64,000 nt of DNA from Bacteroidota bacterium (GCA_016183765.1 JACPEA010000004.1:38533-102532); one strand, 5' to 3'; positions 17,322 to 27,076 are shown, counted from the stretch's first letter. Made by a program: numbers and translations. Notes: generated by a model not told the origin, from the letters alone.

Positions 17322-18380
17322 ATGGAAAAAACGTTTACAAATACATTATTGCGCTGGCATAAACAGCATAATGACCGCGAAATGCCCTGGAAGGGGGAGA
17401 AAGACCCCTACAAAATATGGCTCAGCGAAGTCATCCTGCAGCAGACCCGCGTGGCCCAGGGCTGGCAGTACTACAATAATTTCATCCGCAAATATCCTAC
17501 TATCCAAAACCTGGCCAAAGCGCCTGATCAGGAAGTATTTAAATTATGGGAGGGGCTGGGTTATTATAATCGCTGCAAAAACCTGCTTTTTACTGCCCGG
17601 CAGATCGTGAAGGAACGGAAAGCTGTTTTTCCCGATCAATACGAAGACATTCTCGCTTTAAAGGGTGTTGGTCCCTATACGGCCGCCGCTATCGCCTCTT
17701 TTGCTTACAATCTGCCCTACGCCGTGGTGGATGGGAACGTATTCAGGGTATTGTCGAGGTATTTCGGAATAGAAGAGGCCATAGATTCTGCCAAGGGTAA
17801 ACAGCTTTTTACAGAACTGGCTACCCGGGTGCTTGCCAGGAAAGAAGCAGGTTTGTATAACCAGGCCATCATGGACTTTGGAGCCACCATCTGCAGGCCT
17901 TTTGCCCCCGCCTGCATTCATTGCCCGCTGAACAGCCACTGCAAAGCTTTTGCAGAAGGCAGGGTGAACCGGTTGCCCATCAAAGAAAAGACACTGTTAC
18001 GGAAGAACCGGTGGTTTTACTATTTCCTTTTCAGTTATAAAGGAAAATACCTGCTGAACCAGCGCAGGGCCAATGATATCTGGCAGAACCTGTTCGAGTT
18101 TTACCTGCTTGAAACGGAAGAGCAGGTATTTTGGGACGAAACAAAAGTGAGGCAATGGTTGCAGGAACAGATAGGTGTCAGGAAAGCGGTGGTGAGCAAG
18201 ATCTCTTCTTTGCATAAACAACAACTTACCCACCAGCAGATCAGGGGGCAGTTCATTCGTGTAGAACTGGAAAGTCTTCCCCGTTTCCTGGAGCATTACC
18301 GTTGGGAAACACCGAAAAGCCTGCAAAAACTGGCATTCCCCAAATTCATTACCGGATACCTGGAACAGGATGGGGTATAA
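17322..18380 (+). CDS. mutY: A/G-specific adenine glycosylase MutY
   Basis: 352 residues from ATG 17322 (a GTG at 17310 is also in frame). Removes adenine mispaired with 8-oxoguanine. Helix-hairpin-helix LKGVGPYTAAAI at about 113-124; catalytic Glu36 (LSEVILQQTRV) and Asp137 (VVDGNVFR); the 4Fe-4S cluster cysteines C191, C198, C201, C207 in CX6CX2CX5C spacing. The C-terminal NUDIX-like domain (FYYFLFSYKGKYLLNQR onward) recognises 8-oxoG. It opens the mutY-ssb-gldE-gldD cluster seen in many Bacteroidota. A near-consensus -7 element CATATTTG lies at 17303-17310. Confidence 0.95.
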   Translation: MEKTFTNTLLRWHKQHNDREMPWKGEKDPYKIWLSEVILQQTRVAQGWQYYNNFIRKYPTIQNLAKAPDQEVFKLWEGLGYYNRCKNLLFTARQIVKERKAVFPDQYEDILALKGVGPYTAAAIASFAYNLPYAVVDGNVFRVLSRYFGIEEAIDSAKGKQLFTELATRVLARKEAGLYNQAIMDFGATICRPFAPACIHCPLNSHCKAFAEGRVNRLPIKEKTLLRKNRWFYYFLFSYKGKYLLNQRRANDIWQNLFEFYLLETEEQVFWDETKVRQWLQEQIGVRKAVVSKISSLHKQQLTHQQIRGQFIRVELESLPRFLEHYRWETPKSLQKLAFPKFITGYLEQDGV

Positions 18381-18510
18381 AAAAGTAGTTTCATACTATT
18401 GTACCGGCTTTGTATAACGTTCGTGAAATTTTACAGCCCCCTTCTTTTCTTTCTTAAAAAAAGTTATTTTTAAGAGTGATTCAACTTTCGACGAACTTAA
18501 AACCTATCGT

Positions 18511-18942
18511 ATGAGAGGCGTTAACAGAGTAATGTTGATCGGTAACCTGGGTAAAGATCCGGATGTGCAACACCTGGAAGGAAATATCGCGGTGGCCAAA
18601 TTCCCATTGGCAACTACGGAAACCTACAAAGACAGGTCGGGCAAACTGGTATCGCAAACAGAGTGGCACACGGTGGTATTATGGCGCGGACTGGCAGAAC
18701 TGGCGCAGAAATACCTGCACAAGGGAAGCCTGATTTATGTAGAAGGCAGGCTGCGCACTCGTAGTTGGGAAGACAAGGAGGGTAACAAAAAATTTGCTAC
18801 GGAAGTGGTAGGCGATAACCTGATCATGCTGGATAAAAGAGCGGAAGGCCATGGCGCTCATGGAGCACATGATCCGCTGGAGGGATATCCTGGTGATGAG
18901 ATACCGCCCATCACCGATCCGGGTGAAAGTCTGCCTTTCTGA
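18511..18942 (+). CDS. ssb: Single-stranded DNA-binding protein
   Basis: 143 residues. The OB-fold spans roughly 3-105, starting RGVNRVMLIGNLGKDPDV. A short Gly/His/Ala linker leads to an acidic C-terminal tip ending ITDPGESLPF, the partner-binding tail of SSB proteins. It binds ssDNA during replication and repair. It sits between mutY and gldE; the 130-bp gap after mutY suggests its own promoter. Confidence 0.95.
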   Translation: MRGVNRVMLIGNLGKDPDVQHLEGNIAVAKFPLATTETYKDRSGKLVSQTEWHTVVLWRGLAELAQKYLHKGSLIYVEGRLRTRSWEDKEGNKKFATEVVGDNLIMLDKRAEGHGAHGAHDPLEGYPGDEIPPITDPGESLPF

Positions 18943-18961
18943 TCAAACCTGTAAAAAACTA

Positions 18962-18969
18962 TACTTTTG
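18962..18969 (+). promoter_or_regulatory. Candidate -7 promoter element upstream of gldE
   Basis: TACTTTTG is an exact match to the Bacteroidota TAnnTTTG element, 52 bases before the gldE start and 20 bases after the ssb stop. A good TTTG at the -33 position is not evident, so the call rests on the -7 box alone. Confidence 0.35.
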
Positions 18970-19020
18970 GTAAACAGAATCAGGTTGTAATACGCCTGAT
19001 ATGCTGATCGTTCATTAAAA

Positions 19021-20373
19021 ATGCTGGCTTTGGATCATCACCCGGTTCTTCAGATATTTTCACATCCTACTTTACTGGCAGCCATACAGGCACAGGGTAC
19101 CACCGTTCTGGTAATGATCCTGTTCCTGTTATTGTTCCTGTCATTTGTACTGTCGGGCTCCGAAGTGGCGTTCTTCTCGCTTAGCTATAAAGACATCAAT
19201 AACCTGAAATCGAAACAGCAGCCTGCTTACCAAAGGATCGTAGACCTGCTGGAAGAGCCCAAAGTGTTATTGGCATCCCTGCTCATAGCCAATAGTTTCA
19301 TCAATATTTCCATCATCATCATCTCCAACCTGCTCATCGATAACATGTTCAATTTTGAGCAGTTCGACGCGGTATGGATCGAGTTCCTGATCAAAGTGAT
19401 CGTTGTGTCGTTCCTGCTGGTCCTGTTCGGTGAAGTGATGCCGAAAGTGCTGGCCACGCAGAACAATGTGCGGTTTGCCAAAGACTTTGGAGGTATTGTA
19501 CAGGCGGTTTCTTATACCTGTGCCGGACTGAGTAAACGACTGGTCAGGTATTCGGATATCATTGAAAGAAAACTGACCAACCGTCCGGGTGGATCCTATA
19601 GCCTGGAAGAACTGGATCATGCCATTGACCTGACCACGCAGAATACCGCATCGGAAAATGAAAAGAATATCCTGAAAGGCATTGTCAAATTTGGCAACAT
19701 CACCGTGAAACAGATCATGAAAACAAGGGTGGATGTGCATGGGGTGGACCATAGTCTCCGCTTTGGGGAGCTGATAGCCACGGCCAGGGAACTCAGCTAC
19801 AGCCGTTTGCCGATATATAAGGAAGACCTGGATAATGTAGTGGGTATGATTCACACCAAGGACCTGATAGCCTACCTGAACGAACCGGATGATTATGACT
19901 GGCACCCGCTGATGCGCCCGCCCTATTTTGTACACGAACAGAAATTCATTGAAGACCTGCTGAAAGAGTTCCAGTCTAAACGGATCCATTTTGCAGTCGT
20001 AGTGGACGAATTTGGCGGAACCAGCGGAATCGTTACGCTGGAAGATATCTTAGAGGAAGTGATCGGTGAGATCAAGGATGAGTTTGACGAAGAGGAAACG
20101 GGTTACAAAAAGCTGGACGAGTACAATTATATCTTTGAAGGCAGGACCATGATCAATGATGTATGTAAGATCATGGATATCCCCACTGATACTTTTGATG
20201 TGATCAAAGGCGAAAGCGATTCGCTGGCCGGTCTGGTGCTGGAGCTGGCGGGAGAAATTCCGCAGCCTGCAAAAGTGCTGCAATCGGGCGACTTTGAATT
20301 CACCGTGCTGGAAGTGGAGAAGAACCGCATACAGAAAGTGAAAGTATCGATCAAGCCACAGTTACCATTATGA
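19021..20373 (+). CDS. gldE: Gliding motility-associated protein GldE (CNNM/CorC-type membrane protein)
   Basis: 450 residues. N-terminal CNNM/DUF21 membrane domain with several helices (TVLVMILFLLLFLSFVLSG; ASLLIANSFINISIIIIS), a CBS pair (about 225-345, with QIMKTRVDVHGVD and DNVVGMIHTKDLIAYL), and a C-terminal CorC/HlyC domain. GldE was named from Flavobacterium gliding and supports the GldD lipoprotein; homologues elsewhere transport divalent cations. Its stop overlaps the gldD start by 4 bases, indicating translational coupling. Presence of gldE and gldD does not by itself prove gliding, since they also occur in non-gliding type IX secretors. Confidence 0.93.
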   Translation: MLALDHHPVLQIFSHPTLLAAIQAQGTTVLVMILFLLLFLSFVLSGSEVAFFSLSYKDINNLKSKQQPAYQRIVDLLEEPKVLLASLLIANSFINISIIIISNLLIDNMFNFEQFDAVWIEFLIKVIVVSFLLVLFGEVMPKVLATQNNVRFAKDFGGIVQAVSYTCAGLSKRLVRYSDIIERKLTNRPGGSYSLEELDHAIDLTTQNTASENEKNILKGIVKFGNITVKQIMKTRVDVHGVDHSLRFGELIATARELSYSRLPIYKEDLDNVVGMIHTKDLIAYLNEPDDYDWHPLMRPPYFVHEQKFIEDLLKEFQSKRIHFAVVVDEFGGTSGIVTLEDILEEVIGEIKDEFDEEETGYKKLDEYNYIFEGRTMINDVCKIMDIPTDTFDVIKGESDSLAGLVLELAGEIPQPAKVLQSGDFEFTVLEVEKNRIQKVKVSIKPQLPL

Positions 20374-21020
20374 TGAAATCAGCGAATAGTGTAGGGCCCA
20401 ACTGCCTTATTGTGCCACGGCGGGTACGCACAGTTACGGTCATGGTTAGTTGTCTCTTTGTTTTTTCCGTGATCCTCTCTTCCTGCAACAGCACTTTTAC
20501 GCCGAAGCCCGCAGGTTATTACAGGATCGATTTTCCGGAAAAAAAATACCAGGTGTTTGATGCGCCCGGTTACCCTTATTCCTTTGAATACCCGGTATAC
20601 GGACGGGTGGTGAAAGACAGTACATTTTTTGGTGAAGCCACGGAGAATCCCTGGTGGATCAATGTTGATTTCCCGCAATTCAATGGGCGCATCTACATCA
20701 GCTATAAAGAGATCGGCAGGAACAATTTTGACACGCTGGTGAAACACTCGTTTGCCTTAACGGGCAAACACACGGCCAAAGCCTATTCGATAGATGATAC
20801 CCTGATCGCTACCCCGAACGGAGTTCACGGGATCTTTTTTACAGTGGGAGGAGATGTAGCAACGGCCAACCAGTTTTTTGTGACCGATTCCACCCGTCAT
20901 TTTTTAAGAGGGGCACTTTATTTCGATGCCACACCCAATGCAGACTCGCTGGGTATCGTGAACCGTTTTCTGCTCGACGATATGAAACACCTGGTCAACA
21001 CTTTCCGCTGGAAGAAATGA
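20370..21020 (+). CDS. gldD: Gliding motility lipoprotein GldD
   Basis: 216 residues. A longish n-region (RRVRTVTVMVSCLFVFSVILS) leads to the lipobox cysteine C39 (LSSCN). The mature part contains the GldD signature PAGYYRIDFPEKKYQ and later PWWINVDFPQFNGRIYISYK. GldD is needed for gliding and type IX secretion-related functions in Flavobacterium. Translation overlaps gldE by 4 bases (ATGA). The start may be either of two adjacent ATG codons. Confidence 0.93.
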   Translation: MMKSANSVGPNCLIVPRRVRTVTVMVSCLFVFSVILSSCNSTFTPKPAGYYRIDFPEKKYQVFDAPGYPYSFEYPVYGRVVKDSTFFGEATENPWWINVDFPQFNGRIYISYKEIGRNNFDTLVKHSFALTGKHTAKAYSIDDTLIATPNGVHGIFFTVGGDVATANQFFVTDSTRHFLRGALYFDATPNADSLGIVNRFLLDDMKHLVNTFRWKK

Positions 21021-21054
21021 GTTTCGGGCTCCTGAACATTTCCCAACGGTAAAA

Positions 21055-21139
21055 GCCGCCCTGGAAAAGGCGGCCGTAAGGCAAACGGTACACCCTGCCG
21101 GTGACCTGTTCCTGTGTAACGGCCCATGGCCGGCAGGGT
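21055..21139 (+). terminator. Inverted repeats downstream of gldD
   Basis: A short stem (21055-21060 with 21069-21074) and a 10-bp perfect inverted repeat with a 28-base loop (21092-21101 with 21130-21139) lie in the gap after gldD. Neither has a clear T-tract, so terminator function is uncertain; the GC-rich arms could also be a small dispersed element. Confidence 0.35.
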
Positions 21140-21231
21140 TACGTTCGAAATGTTAATTCTTTCAGAGCCCCGGACGGTAAATGCTGCCTGAATGGGATTA
21201 TCTTTGGCGGCGAACAATACCCGAGAGATAG

Positions 21232-21819
21232 ATGATAGCAATTGATAATAAACTCATCAGCGATGAAGTGCTGGAAGAGCAGTTTGTTTGTGACCTTACC
21301 AGGTGTAAGGGCGGCTGCTGCGAAGATGGGGATGCCGGTGCACCTATGGAAAAATGGGAACTGGAGAAACTCAAGGAATACTACGAAGTGATCAAACCCT
21401 ATATGACCGAAGAAGGGATACGTGAAGTGGAAAGGCAGGGTAAGTATATTTACGATAAAGAATTCGGCTGGGTAACCCCCACCATCAATGGCGCTATCTG
21501 TGTGTACGGATACCGCGATAAGCAGGGTGTGATCAAGTGCGGGATAGAGCAGGCATATAATGAGGGTAAACTGGACTGGAAGAAACCGATCAGCTGTCAC
21601 CTGTTCCCGATCAAGATCCAGAAAAGCAAACGTGATCCTGATATGGAATATGTGAATTATGAACCGAGGGAAGACCTGTGTGCTGCGGCCTGCGCACTGG
21701 GCAAGAAACTGAAAGTGCCTGTGTATGTTTTCCTGAAAGATTCCCTGATCAGGAAATACGGAGAAGAGTTCTATGCAACACTGGAAGCCACTGCCGCACA
21801 CCTGAATAAAAACAAGTAA
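21232..21819 (+). CDS. DUF3109 family cysteine-rich protein
   Basis: 195 residues, matching DUF3109, a family widespread in Bacteroidota with no assigned function. No signal peptide. Conserved cysteines are grouped as FVCDLTRCKGGCCEDGDAG near the N-terminus, SCHLFPIKI in the middle and DLCAAACALGKKLKVPVYVF near the C-terminus, plus a CVYGY turn. The pattern resembles YkgJ-type cysteine clusters that bind Zn or Fe, so a metal-binding cytoplasmic protein is likely. Start ATG at 21232 gives the usual IDNKLISDEVLEEQFVCDL opening. Confidence 0.85.
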   Translation: MIAIDNKLISDEVLEEQFVCDLTRCKGGCCEDGDAGAPMEKWELEKLKEYYEVIKPYMTEEGIREVERQGKYIYDKEFGWVTPTINGAICVYGYRDKQGVIKCGIEQAYNEGKLDWKKPISCHLFPIKIQKSKRDPDMEYVNYEPREDLCAAACALGKKLKVPVYVFLKDSLIRKYGEEFYATLEATAAHLNKNK

Positions 21820-21858
21820 CCATAAGAATCCCGGCTGTTAAACCAATACCATCCTCAC

Positions 21859-23235
21859 ATGAAAGATACCGCAGCATCCTTCATTGCTAAGAGTACGATC
21901 AAAGCGGCCGACCTGGAGCACAGGCGGAAGATCAATTTCAATATCGGTAAATACAATGCCGTAGTGCCACAGGGCAAACAGCAGTTTGGCGGTCAGGTGA
22001 TGGATGCACGTGAACTTGCCAAGAACCGTAAATGGGATGCCATTGAACATCTTGACCAATACCTCCTGGAATTTGAGAAAAAGATCACGGCCCGCGGAGC
22101 CCAGGTGATCTGGGCCGAGAACGCTGCTGAAGCCACAGATGCCATTGGTAAGATCTGTAAAGAGAAACAGTGCAAAACGCTGGTGAAGAGCAAGAGCATG
22201 GTTACCGAAGAGATACACCTGAACCATTACCTGGAATCGATGGGTATTGAAAGTGTGGAGACAGACCTGGGCGAATATATTCAGCAGCTGGATGGAGAAC
22301 CTCCTTACCATATTGTAACACCTGCCATGCACAAAAGCAAGGAAGATGTGGCCCGGTTGTTTGCCGATAAACTCGGCGTGCCTGCAGGGCTCTCACCCGA
22401 AGAGCTTACGCTTGTTGCCCGAAGGATACTTCGCGAAAAATATGTAGAGGCGAAAGTAGGTGTTACCGGCGCCAATTTTATTGTGGCCGATGTGGGTGGT
22501 ATTGCCGTAACAGAAAATGAGGGTAATGCACGTTTAAGCTGTGGTATGCCCAAAACACATATTGTGGTGGTAGGCATTGAAAAAGTAATACCCTCCCTCA
22601 ATGACCTTGCCTTATTCTGGCCCCTGCTGGCTACTTATGGCACCGGGCAAAAGGTTACTTCCTATAACACACTGGTATCGGGTCCCCGCCAGGAAGGTGA
22701 GACCGACGGACCGGAAGAAATGTATGTGATACTGCTGGATAATGGCCGGACCAACCTGCTGAAAAATCCTGTATCGCGTGAGGCATTATATTGCATCCGC
22801 TGCGGCGCCTGTTTGAATGCCTGCCCGGTATACAAGAATATTGGGGGACACGCTTACGAAACCACGTACAGCGGCCCGATCGGGAAAGTGATCACGCCGT
22901 ACCTGCGTGGAATGGATGATTACAAACACCTGAGTTATGCCTCTTCCCTGTGTGGCAACTGCACGGAGGTCTGCCCGGTACGCATCAACCTGCACGAATT
23001 GCTGCTGGATAACCGCCACGAAGCCGTGGTGAGCGGATCCAGTTCTTTGGCTGAACGACTGGCCTGGAAAATGTGGAAAACGGCCAGCATGAATCGCGGC
23101 ATGATGAACATGGGTACGGGCAAGATGAAGAACTGGGTGGTGAATAAAGTATTCAAAGGCTGGACAACCCACCGTAGCGAGCTGGATTTCAGTGCGAAGA
23201 CCTTTAATGAGATGTGGAGAGAGAAATACCGATAA
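21859..23235 (+). CDS. lutB: LutB-like LUD-domain iron-sulfur protein (lactate utilisation type)
   Basis: 458 residues. An N-terminal LUD domain (about 60-290; e.g. TLVKSKSMVTEEIHLNHYLE and GITGANF-like VGVTGANFIVADVGG) precedes two 4Fe-4S motifs, CIRCGACLNACPVYK and CGNCTEVCPVRIN. LutB works with LutA and LutC to oxidise L-lactate; here neither partner is adjacent, so they must be elsewhere or the protein serves another oxidoreductase. It follows the DUF3109 gene by 39 bases on the same strand. Confidence 0.9.
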   Translation: MKDTAASFIAKSTIKAADLEHRRKINFNIGKYNAVVPQGKQQFGGQVMDARELAKNRKWDAIEHLDQYLLEFEKKITARGAQVIWAENAAEATDAIGKICKEKQCKTLVKSKSMVTEEIHLNHYLESMGIESVETDLGEYIQQLDGEPPYHIVTPAMHKSKEDVARLFADKLGVPAGLSPEELTLVARRILREKYVEAKVGVTGANFIVADVGGIAVTENEGNARLSCGMPKTHIVVVGIEKVIPSLNDLALFWPLLATYGTGQKVTSYNTLVSGPRQEGETDGPEEMYVILLDNGRTNLLKNPVSREALYCIRCGACLNACPVYKNIGGHAYETTYSGPIGKVITPYLRGMDDYKHLSYASSLCGNCTEVCPVRINLHELLLDNRHEAVVSGSSSLAERLAWKMWKTASMNRGMMNMGTGKMKNWVVNKVFKGWTTHRSELDFSAKTFNEMWREKYR

Positions 23236-23283
23236 CCATCCCATAATCCTGATTCATTGGAAAGCGATAGTGTTGATACGGTA

Positions 23284-24570
23284 GTGGTGTATACAACGCG
23301 TATAACAGCGCGGGTGAAATATATTTTTCATACCCTGTTTGCAAATATTCTGCTTACAGATTCCGTAGAAGTCTTTCCTGATAAGTCAGCGATTTACATC
23401 AATTATTCGCACAAACCCATAGAAGGTTACTTCCACGTTGTACCCGCTGGACTATTAACAGAAGAAGATATTTATGAGCAGTCCATTAAAACTGCTCACT
23501 GGGAAGGCCTTCCCATATTTTTTCAGACACCGGGCGATCTGCCTTTCGATATGTTCTCTGCTTCTTTTTATCTGCTATCAAGGTATGAGGAATACCTGCC
23601 TTATGAACCGGACCTGTATGACCGGTATCCGCATACAAACAGTATGGCATACAAAGAAGGTTTCCTGCAACAACCATTGATCAACCAGTGGCTGCAAAAA
23701 CTGCAATATATTTTGTGCGAACGGGCGCATCGGTCAGTACTCAGGCTGTACCCGTCTGCCTTCCGTTTTATTCCTACCTACGATGTTGATGAGGCATTCA
23801 GTTACCTGCACAAACCTGTCTGGAAAAATGTGTTGGGTTTTTACCGCGATCTGTTGCAGGGGAAGTTTGAACAGGTGGTGGAACGTGGTAATGTATACAG
23901 CGGCAGGAAAAAAGACCCCTACGATTCATTTGACTGGATGGAAGCGCAACACAGGCAACTGGCTATCGAGCCTGTCTATTTTTTTCTCACGATCCTGAAA
24001 AGAGGCAGGTACGATAAAAATTTACCGGCAAGTTCCAGGCACCTGCAAGAGCTGTACAGGCGGTTGTCACTGAAACATGCGGTAGGGTTACATCCTTCCT
24101 GGCAGAGTGGTACTGAAAAGGAATTGCTGGAGAAAGAACTGCAGGCCTTACAAAAGATCATTCAAAGGCCGGTATCCATATCGCGTAATCATTATCTGCG
24201 TTTCCGTTTGCCAGATACGTACCGGCAATTGCTGGCGACAGGCATTTCCGAAGAATATTCCATGGCCTATGGAACGATAAACGGGTTCAGGGCCTCTTAC
24301 TGCCAGCCTTTTTACTGGTACGACCTGGGAAAAGAAACGGCAACCACCCTTCGCATACATCCCTTCTGTTTTATGGATGCTACTTCTTTTTTCAGCCAGG
24401 GATATGGTGCAACTGAAGCGGCGGAAGAACTGCAATACTATCACGATATGGTGAAAGGGCTGGGTGGCGAATTCATCACGGTTTTTCACAACCATTTCCT
24501 GACGGAACAACCGCAATGGATACCGTGGCGGGAAATGTACAGGGATTTTTTGGAAAAGAATTTCGGATAA
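23284..24570 (+). CDS. Polysaccharide-deacetylase-like protein (DUF7033 N-terminal type)
   Basis: About 428 residues. The N-terminal part (VVYTTRITARVKYIFHTLF) resembles the DUF7033 domain found before NodB-like deacetylases in Bacteroidota. The C-terminal part has degenerate NodB motifs: FIPTYDVDEAFSY (paired aspartates), VGLHPSWQSG, SISRNHYLRF and the late FHNHFL. No signal peptide, so a cytoplasmic site is likely. The substrate is unknown. No ATG exists near the start; I prefer the GTG codons at 23284 or 23287 because homologues begin with VVYT, but a TTG at 23257 is also possible. It lies just after lutB on the same strand. Confidence 0.75.
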   Translation: MVYTTRITARVKYIFHTLFANILLTDSVEVFPDKSAIYINYSHKPIEGYFHVVPAGLLTEEDIYEQSIKTAHWEGLPIFFQTPGDLPFDMFSASFYLLSRYEEYLPYEPDLYDRYPHTNSMAYKEGFLQQPLINQWLQKLQYILCERAHRSVLRLYPSAFRFIPTYDVDEAFSYLHKPVWKNVLGFYRDLLQGKFEQVVERGNVYSGRKKDPYDSFDWMEAQHRQLAIEPVYFFLTILKRGRYDKNLPASSRHLQELYRRLSLKHAVGLHPSWQSGTEKELLEKELQALQKIIQRPVSISRNHYLRFRLPDTYRQLLATGISEEYSMAYGTINGFRASYCQPFYWYDLGKETATTLRIHPFCFMDATSFFSQGYGATEAAEELQYYHDMVKGLGGEFITVFHNHFLTEQPQWIPWREMYRDFLEKNFG

Positions 24571-24602
24571 AAGAATGGAAGTTCCGATTCGGTGAATGAG
24601 GC

Positions 24603-25529
24603 TCACATCGCGTCAGCATCTGTTGTCTGTGTCAGGATCTCTTTCTGTTTCCGCAGGCTCTGGTTCACCAGGTATACGCCTACCAGCGTGATCAGTGAAC
24701 CGATGATGATGCTGATCGTGATCTTTTCACTCATCACCAGCGACCCTACAAAAATAGCAACGATGGGGTTGATGTAGGCGTACAGTGCAGCCACGGCAGG
24801 TTCCAGGTGTTTCATTGTGTAGATGAATGCAGCGAAAGTGATGAGGTTACTGGCGATAACCAGGTAGGCGATGGCTCCCCAGGTTTCGGCAGGGATATCG
24901 GCCACTGGTATATGATCGCCCGAAATCAATAACATGAGGTACAGGATGACAGCGCTGATCAGCATCTGCCAGCCGGTGGCGTTATAGGCGTTCATCTTCA
25001 TCTTGGTGCGCGACAGTACAATGGTTCCCACGCTCCAGCTTAACATGGCCAGTACCGAGAGGAGGATGCCCCATACATATCCTTCCGTTTGGTTCTGAAA
25101 GGCATTGTCGTAGAACACCACAGCAATACCGCCGATGCCCAGGAACAGTCCGATAAAAGTGCCTGTTGTGATCTTCGTGTTTTTAAAGAAGATCCTTTCA
25201 ATGATCACCACCGAAAGCGGGTATAATGCAGAGATCAGCGCGCCCATACCACTGGGCACATATTTCAGCGCAACCGTAGCAATGCCATTGGCCGACAGGA
25301 ATAGGAGCACAGCCATCATGGTCAGCCACCGGAACTCTTTCCAGGTAGGTATTTTCTCCCCCTTTACTAAAAAAAATGCGACCAGTATGACACCTGCAAT
25401 AAACTGCCTGATAGAAGCCACTTCCAGTCCGGGCACTTTCTGCACGCCAATCTTACTGGCGATCCAGCTGGTTCCCCAGACGATGCTGGTAAGTGTTAAC
25501 CCGATATAAGCTTTCTGTTTGGTGGTCAT
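24603..25529 (-). CDS. EamA (DMT superfamily) transporter
   Basis: 308 residues with ten hydrophobic helices in two EamA repeats. It starts at ATG 25527-25529 (MTTKQKAYIGLTLTSIVWGT), because the in-frame extension to 25640 is not hydrophobic and runs back into the purH 3' end. Typical signatures: LTSIVWGTSWIASKIGV, VPSGMGALISALYPLSVVII and HLEPAVAALYAYINPIVAIF. An inner-membrane exporter or permease for a small metabolite that cannot be predicted. It lies 53 bases downstream of purH on the same strand. Confidence 0.9.
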   Translation of the reverse strand: MTTKQKAYIGLTLTSIVWGTSWIASKIGVQKVPGLEVASIRQFIAGVILVAFFLVKGEKIPTWKEFRWLTMMAVLLFLSANGIATVALKYVPSGMGALISALYPLSVVIIERIFFKNTKITTGTFIGLFLGIGGIAVVFYDNAFQNQTEGYVWGILLSVLAMLSWSVGTIVLSRTKMKMNAYNATGWQMLISAVILYLMLLISGDHIPVADIPAETWGAIAYLVIASNLITFAAFIYTMKHLEPAVAALYAYINPIVAIFVGSLVMSEKITISIIIGSLITLVGVYLVNQSLRKQKEILTQTTDADAM

Positions 25530-25545
25530 TATGCAGGCTTGCCGC

Positions 25546-25568
25546 CACCTCCCCTGTCTGGAGAGGTG
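25546..25568 (-). other. GC-rich hairpin between purH and the EamA gene
   Basis: A 9-bp stem with one G-T pair (25546-25554 with 25560-25568) and 5-base loop, 14 bases after the purH stop and 16 bases before the EamA start. No T-run follows, so attenuation or RNA processing is as likely as termination. Confidence 0.4.
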
Positions 25569-25582
25569 TTTGTTGTCTTGGA

Positions 25583-27076
25583 TTAGTGTTTGAAGTGGCG
25601 CATACCTGTCATCACCATGGCCAGACCATTGGTAACACAATAATCAACGCTGTCTTTATCTCTTACTGAACCGCCGGGCTGTATAAAAGCTTCGATACCT
25701 GCGGCATGGGCGATCTGTACACAGTCATTGAATGGGAAAAATGCATCAGAAGCCAGTACAGCGCCTTTCAGGTCAAAGTTGAACTGCCTGGATTTATCGA
25801 TAGCCTGGCGCAGTGAATCGATGCGGCTTGTCTGTCCGCAACCTTTACCCACCAGCTGTTTGTTCTTGATCAGTGCGATGGCATTACTTTTCAGGTGTTT
25901 ACATACCAGGTTGCCGAATACCAGGTCTTCTTTTTCCGCGTCGGTAGAAGGACGGCCGCCCACTTCTTCCCATTTGCTGTAGTTGCCTACATCGGCACCC
26001 TGTTCCAGTACGCCATTCAGGAGTGATTTGGAAGGTATTTTCAGTTGTGCATTCAATGTTTTCAGTTGCAGCAGTATGCGGTTCTTTTTGCTCTTCAGTA
26101 CTTCCAGCGCATCTGCATCGAATGCTGGGGCGATCAGTACTTCGAAGAATATTTCGTTGATGGCGTCTGCCGTGGTTTTGTCGATGGTGTTGTTGCAAAC
26201 CAGTACACCCCCGAAAGCGCTTTCAGGATCACCGGCAAGGGCCGCATCCCAGCTTTGTTTTACGGAAGCCCTCTCGGCGATGCCGCAAACATTGGTGTGT
26301 TTGATGATGCCGAATACGGATTGTTTTGATCCGGTAAATTCCTGTATCAGCTGAACAGCTGCATCCACATCGACCAGGTTGTTGTAAGAAAGTTCCTTGC
26401 CGTTCAGTTGTGTGAACAATTCAGAAAGGTTACCATGGAAAGTGGCCGACTGGTGGGGGTTCTCGCCATAACGCAATACCTGCTGCATGCCGGGGTTAAA
26501 ATAGTTGCTGATGGCAATATCGTAATGCATAACTACTTCAAAGGCTTTGGCCGCATAGGTTTTACGCTGTTCGAGGCTGGTCTCTCCTTTTTGTTCGGTC
26601 AGTAATTTTTCGAGAGAAGCATAATCGTCTTTAGCGGCGATCACTACCAGGTCGCGGAAGTTTTTGGCGGCAGCGCGGATCATGGACGGGCCGCCGATAT
26701 CGATCTTTTCAATGATCAGTTTTTCTTCGCTGGTGGTACGTAGGGTCTCTTCAAAAGGGTACAGGTCAACGATCACCAGGTCGATCTCTGGTATCTTATA
26801 TTCTTTCATCTCTGCCAGGTCCTGGGCCTCATATCTTCTGCCCAGGATACCGCCGAAAATAGCAGGATGCAGGGTCTTTACCCTGCCGCCGAGTATGGAT
26901 GGGTAAGTGGTCAGGCTTTCTACGGGTACACAGGTAATGCCGAGGTCTTCCAGGAATTTCTGCGTTCCGCCGGTAGAATAGATCGTGATCCCGAGCTCTT
27001 GTAATTTTTTGGCAATGGGTTCCAGTCCGTCTTTATAAAAAACGGAGATAAGGGCAGATTGAATTTTCTTTTGCAT
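25583..27076 (-). CDS. purH: Bifunctional AICAR formyltransferase/IMP cyclohydrolase
   Basis: 497 residues; catalyses the last two steps of IMP synthesis. The N-terminal MGS-like cyclohydrolase domain (about 1-190) has ITIYSTGGTQKFLEDLG and GGRVKTLHPAIFGGILG. The C-terminal transformylase has YGENPHQSATFHG, the KHTNVCGIA stretch with catalytic Lys-His, and the ending AFIQPGGSVRDKDSVDYC. The protein is a little shorter than E. coli PurH (529). ATG at 27074-27076. It lies 52 bases downstream of comEC on the same strand. Confidence 0.96.
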   Translation of the reverse strand: MQKKIQSALISVFYKDGLEPIAKKLQELGITIYSTGGTQKFLEDLGITCVPVESLTTYPSILGGRVKTLHPAIFGGILGRRYEAQDLAEMKEYKIPEIDLVIVDLYPFEETLRTTSEEKLIIEKIDIGGPSMIRAAAKNFRDLVVIAAKDDYASLEKLLTEQKGETSLEQRKTYAAKAFEVVMHYDIAISNYFNPGMQQVLRYGENPHQSATFHGNLSELFTQLNGKELSYNNLVDVDAAVQLIQEFTGSKQSVFGIIKHTNVCGIAERASVKQSWDAALAGDPESAFGGVLVCNNTIDKTTADAINEIFFEVLIAPAFDADALEVLKSKKNRILLQLKTLNAQLKIPSKSLLNGVLEQGADVGNYSKWEEVGGRPSTDAEKEDLVFGNLVCKHLKSNAIALIKNKQLVGKGCGQTSRIDSLRQAIDKSRQFNFDLKGAVLASDAFFPFNDCVQIAHAAGIEAFIQPGGSVRDKDSVDYCVTNGLAMVMTGMRHFKH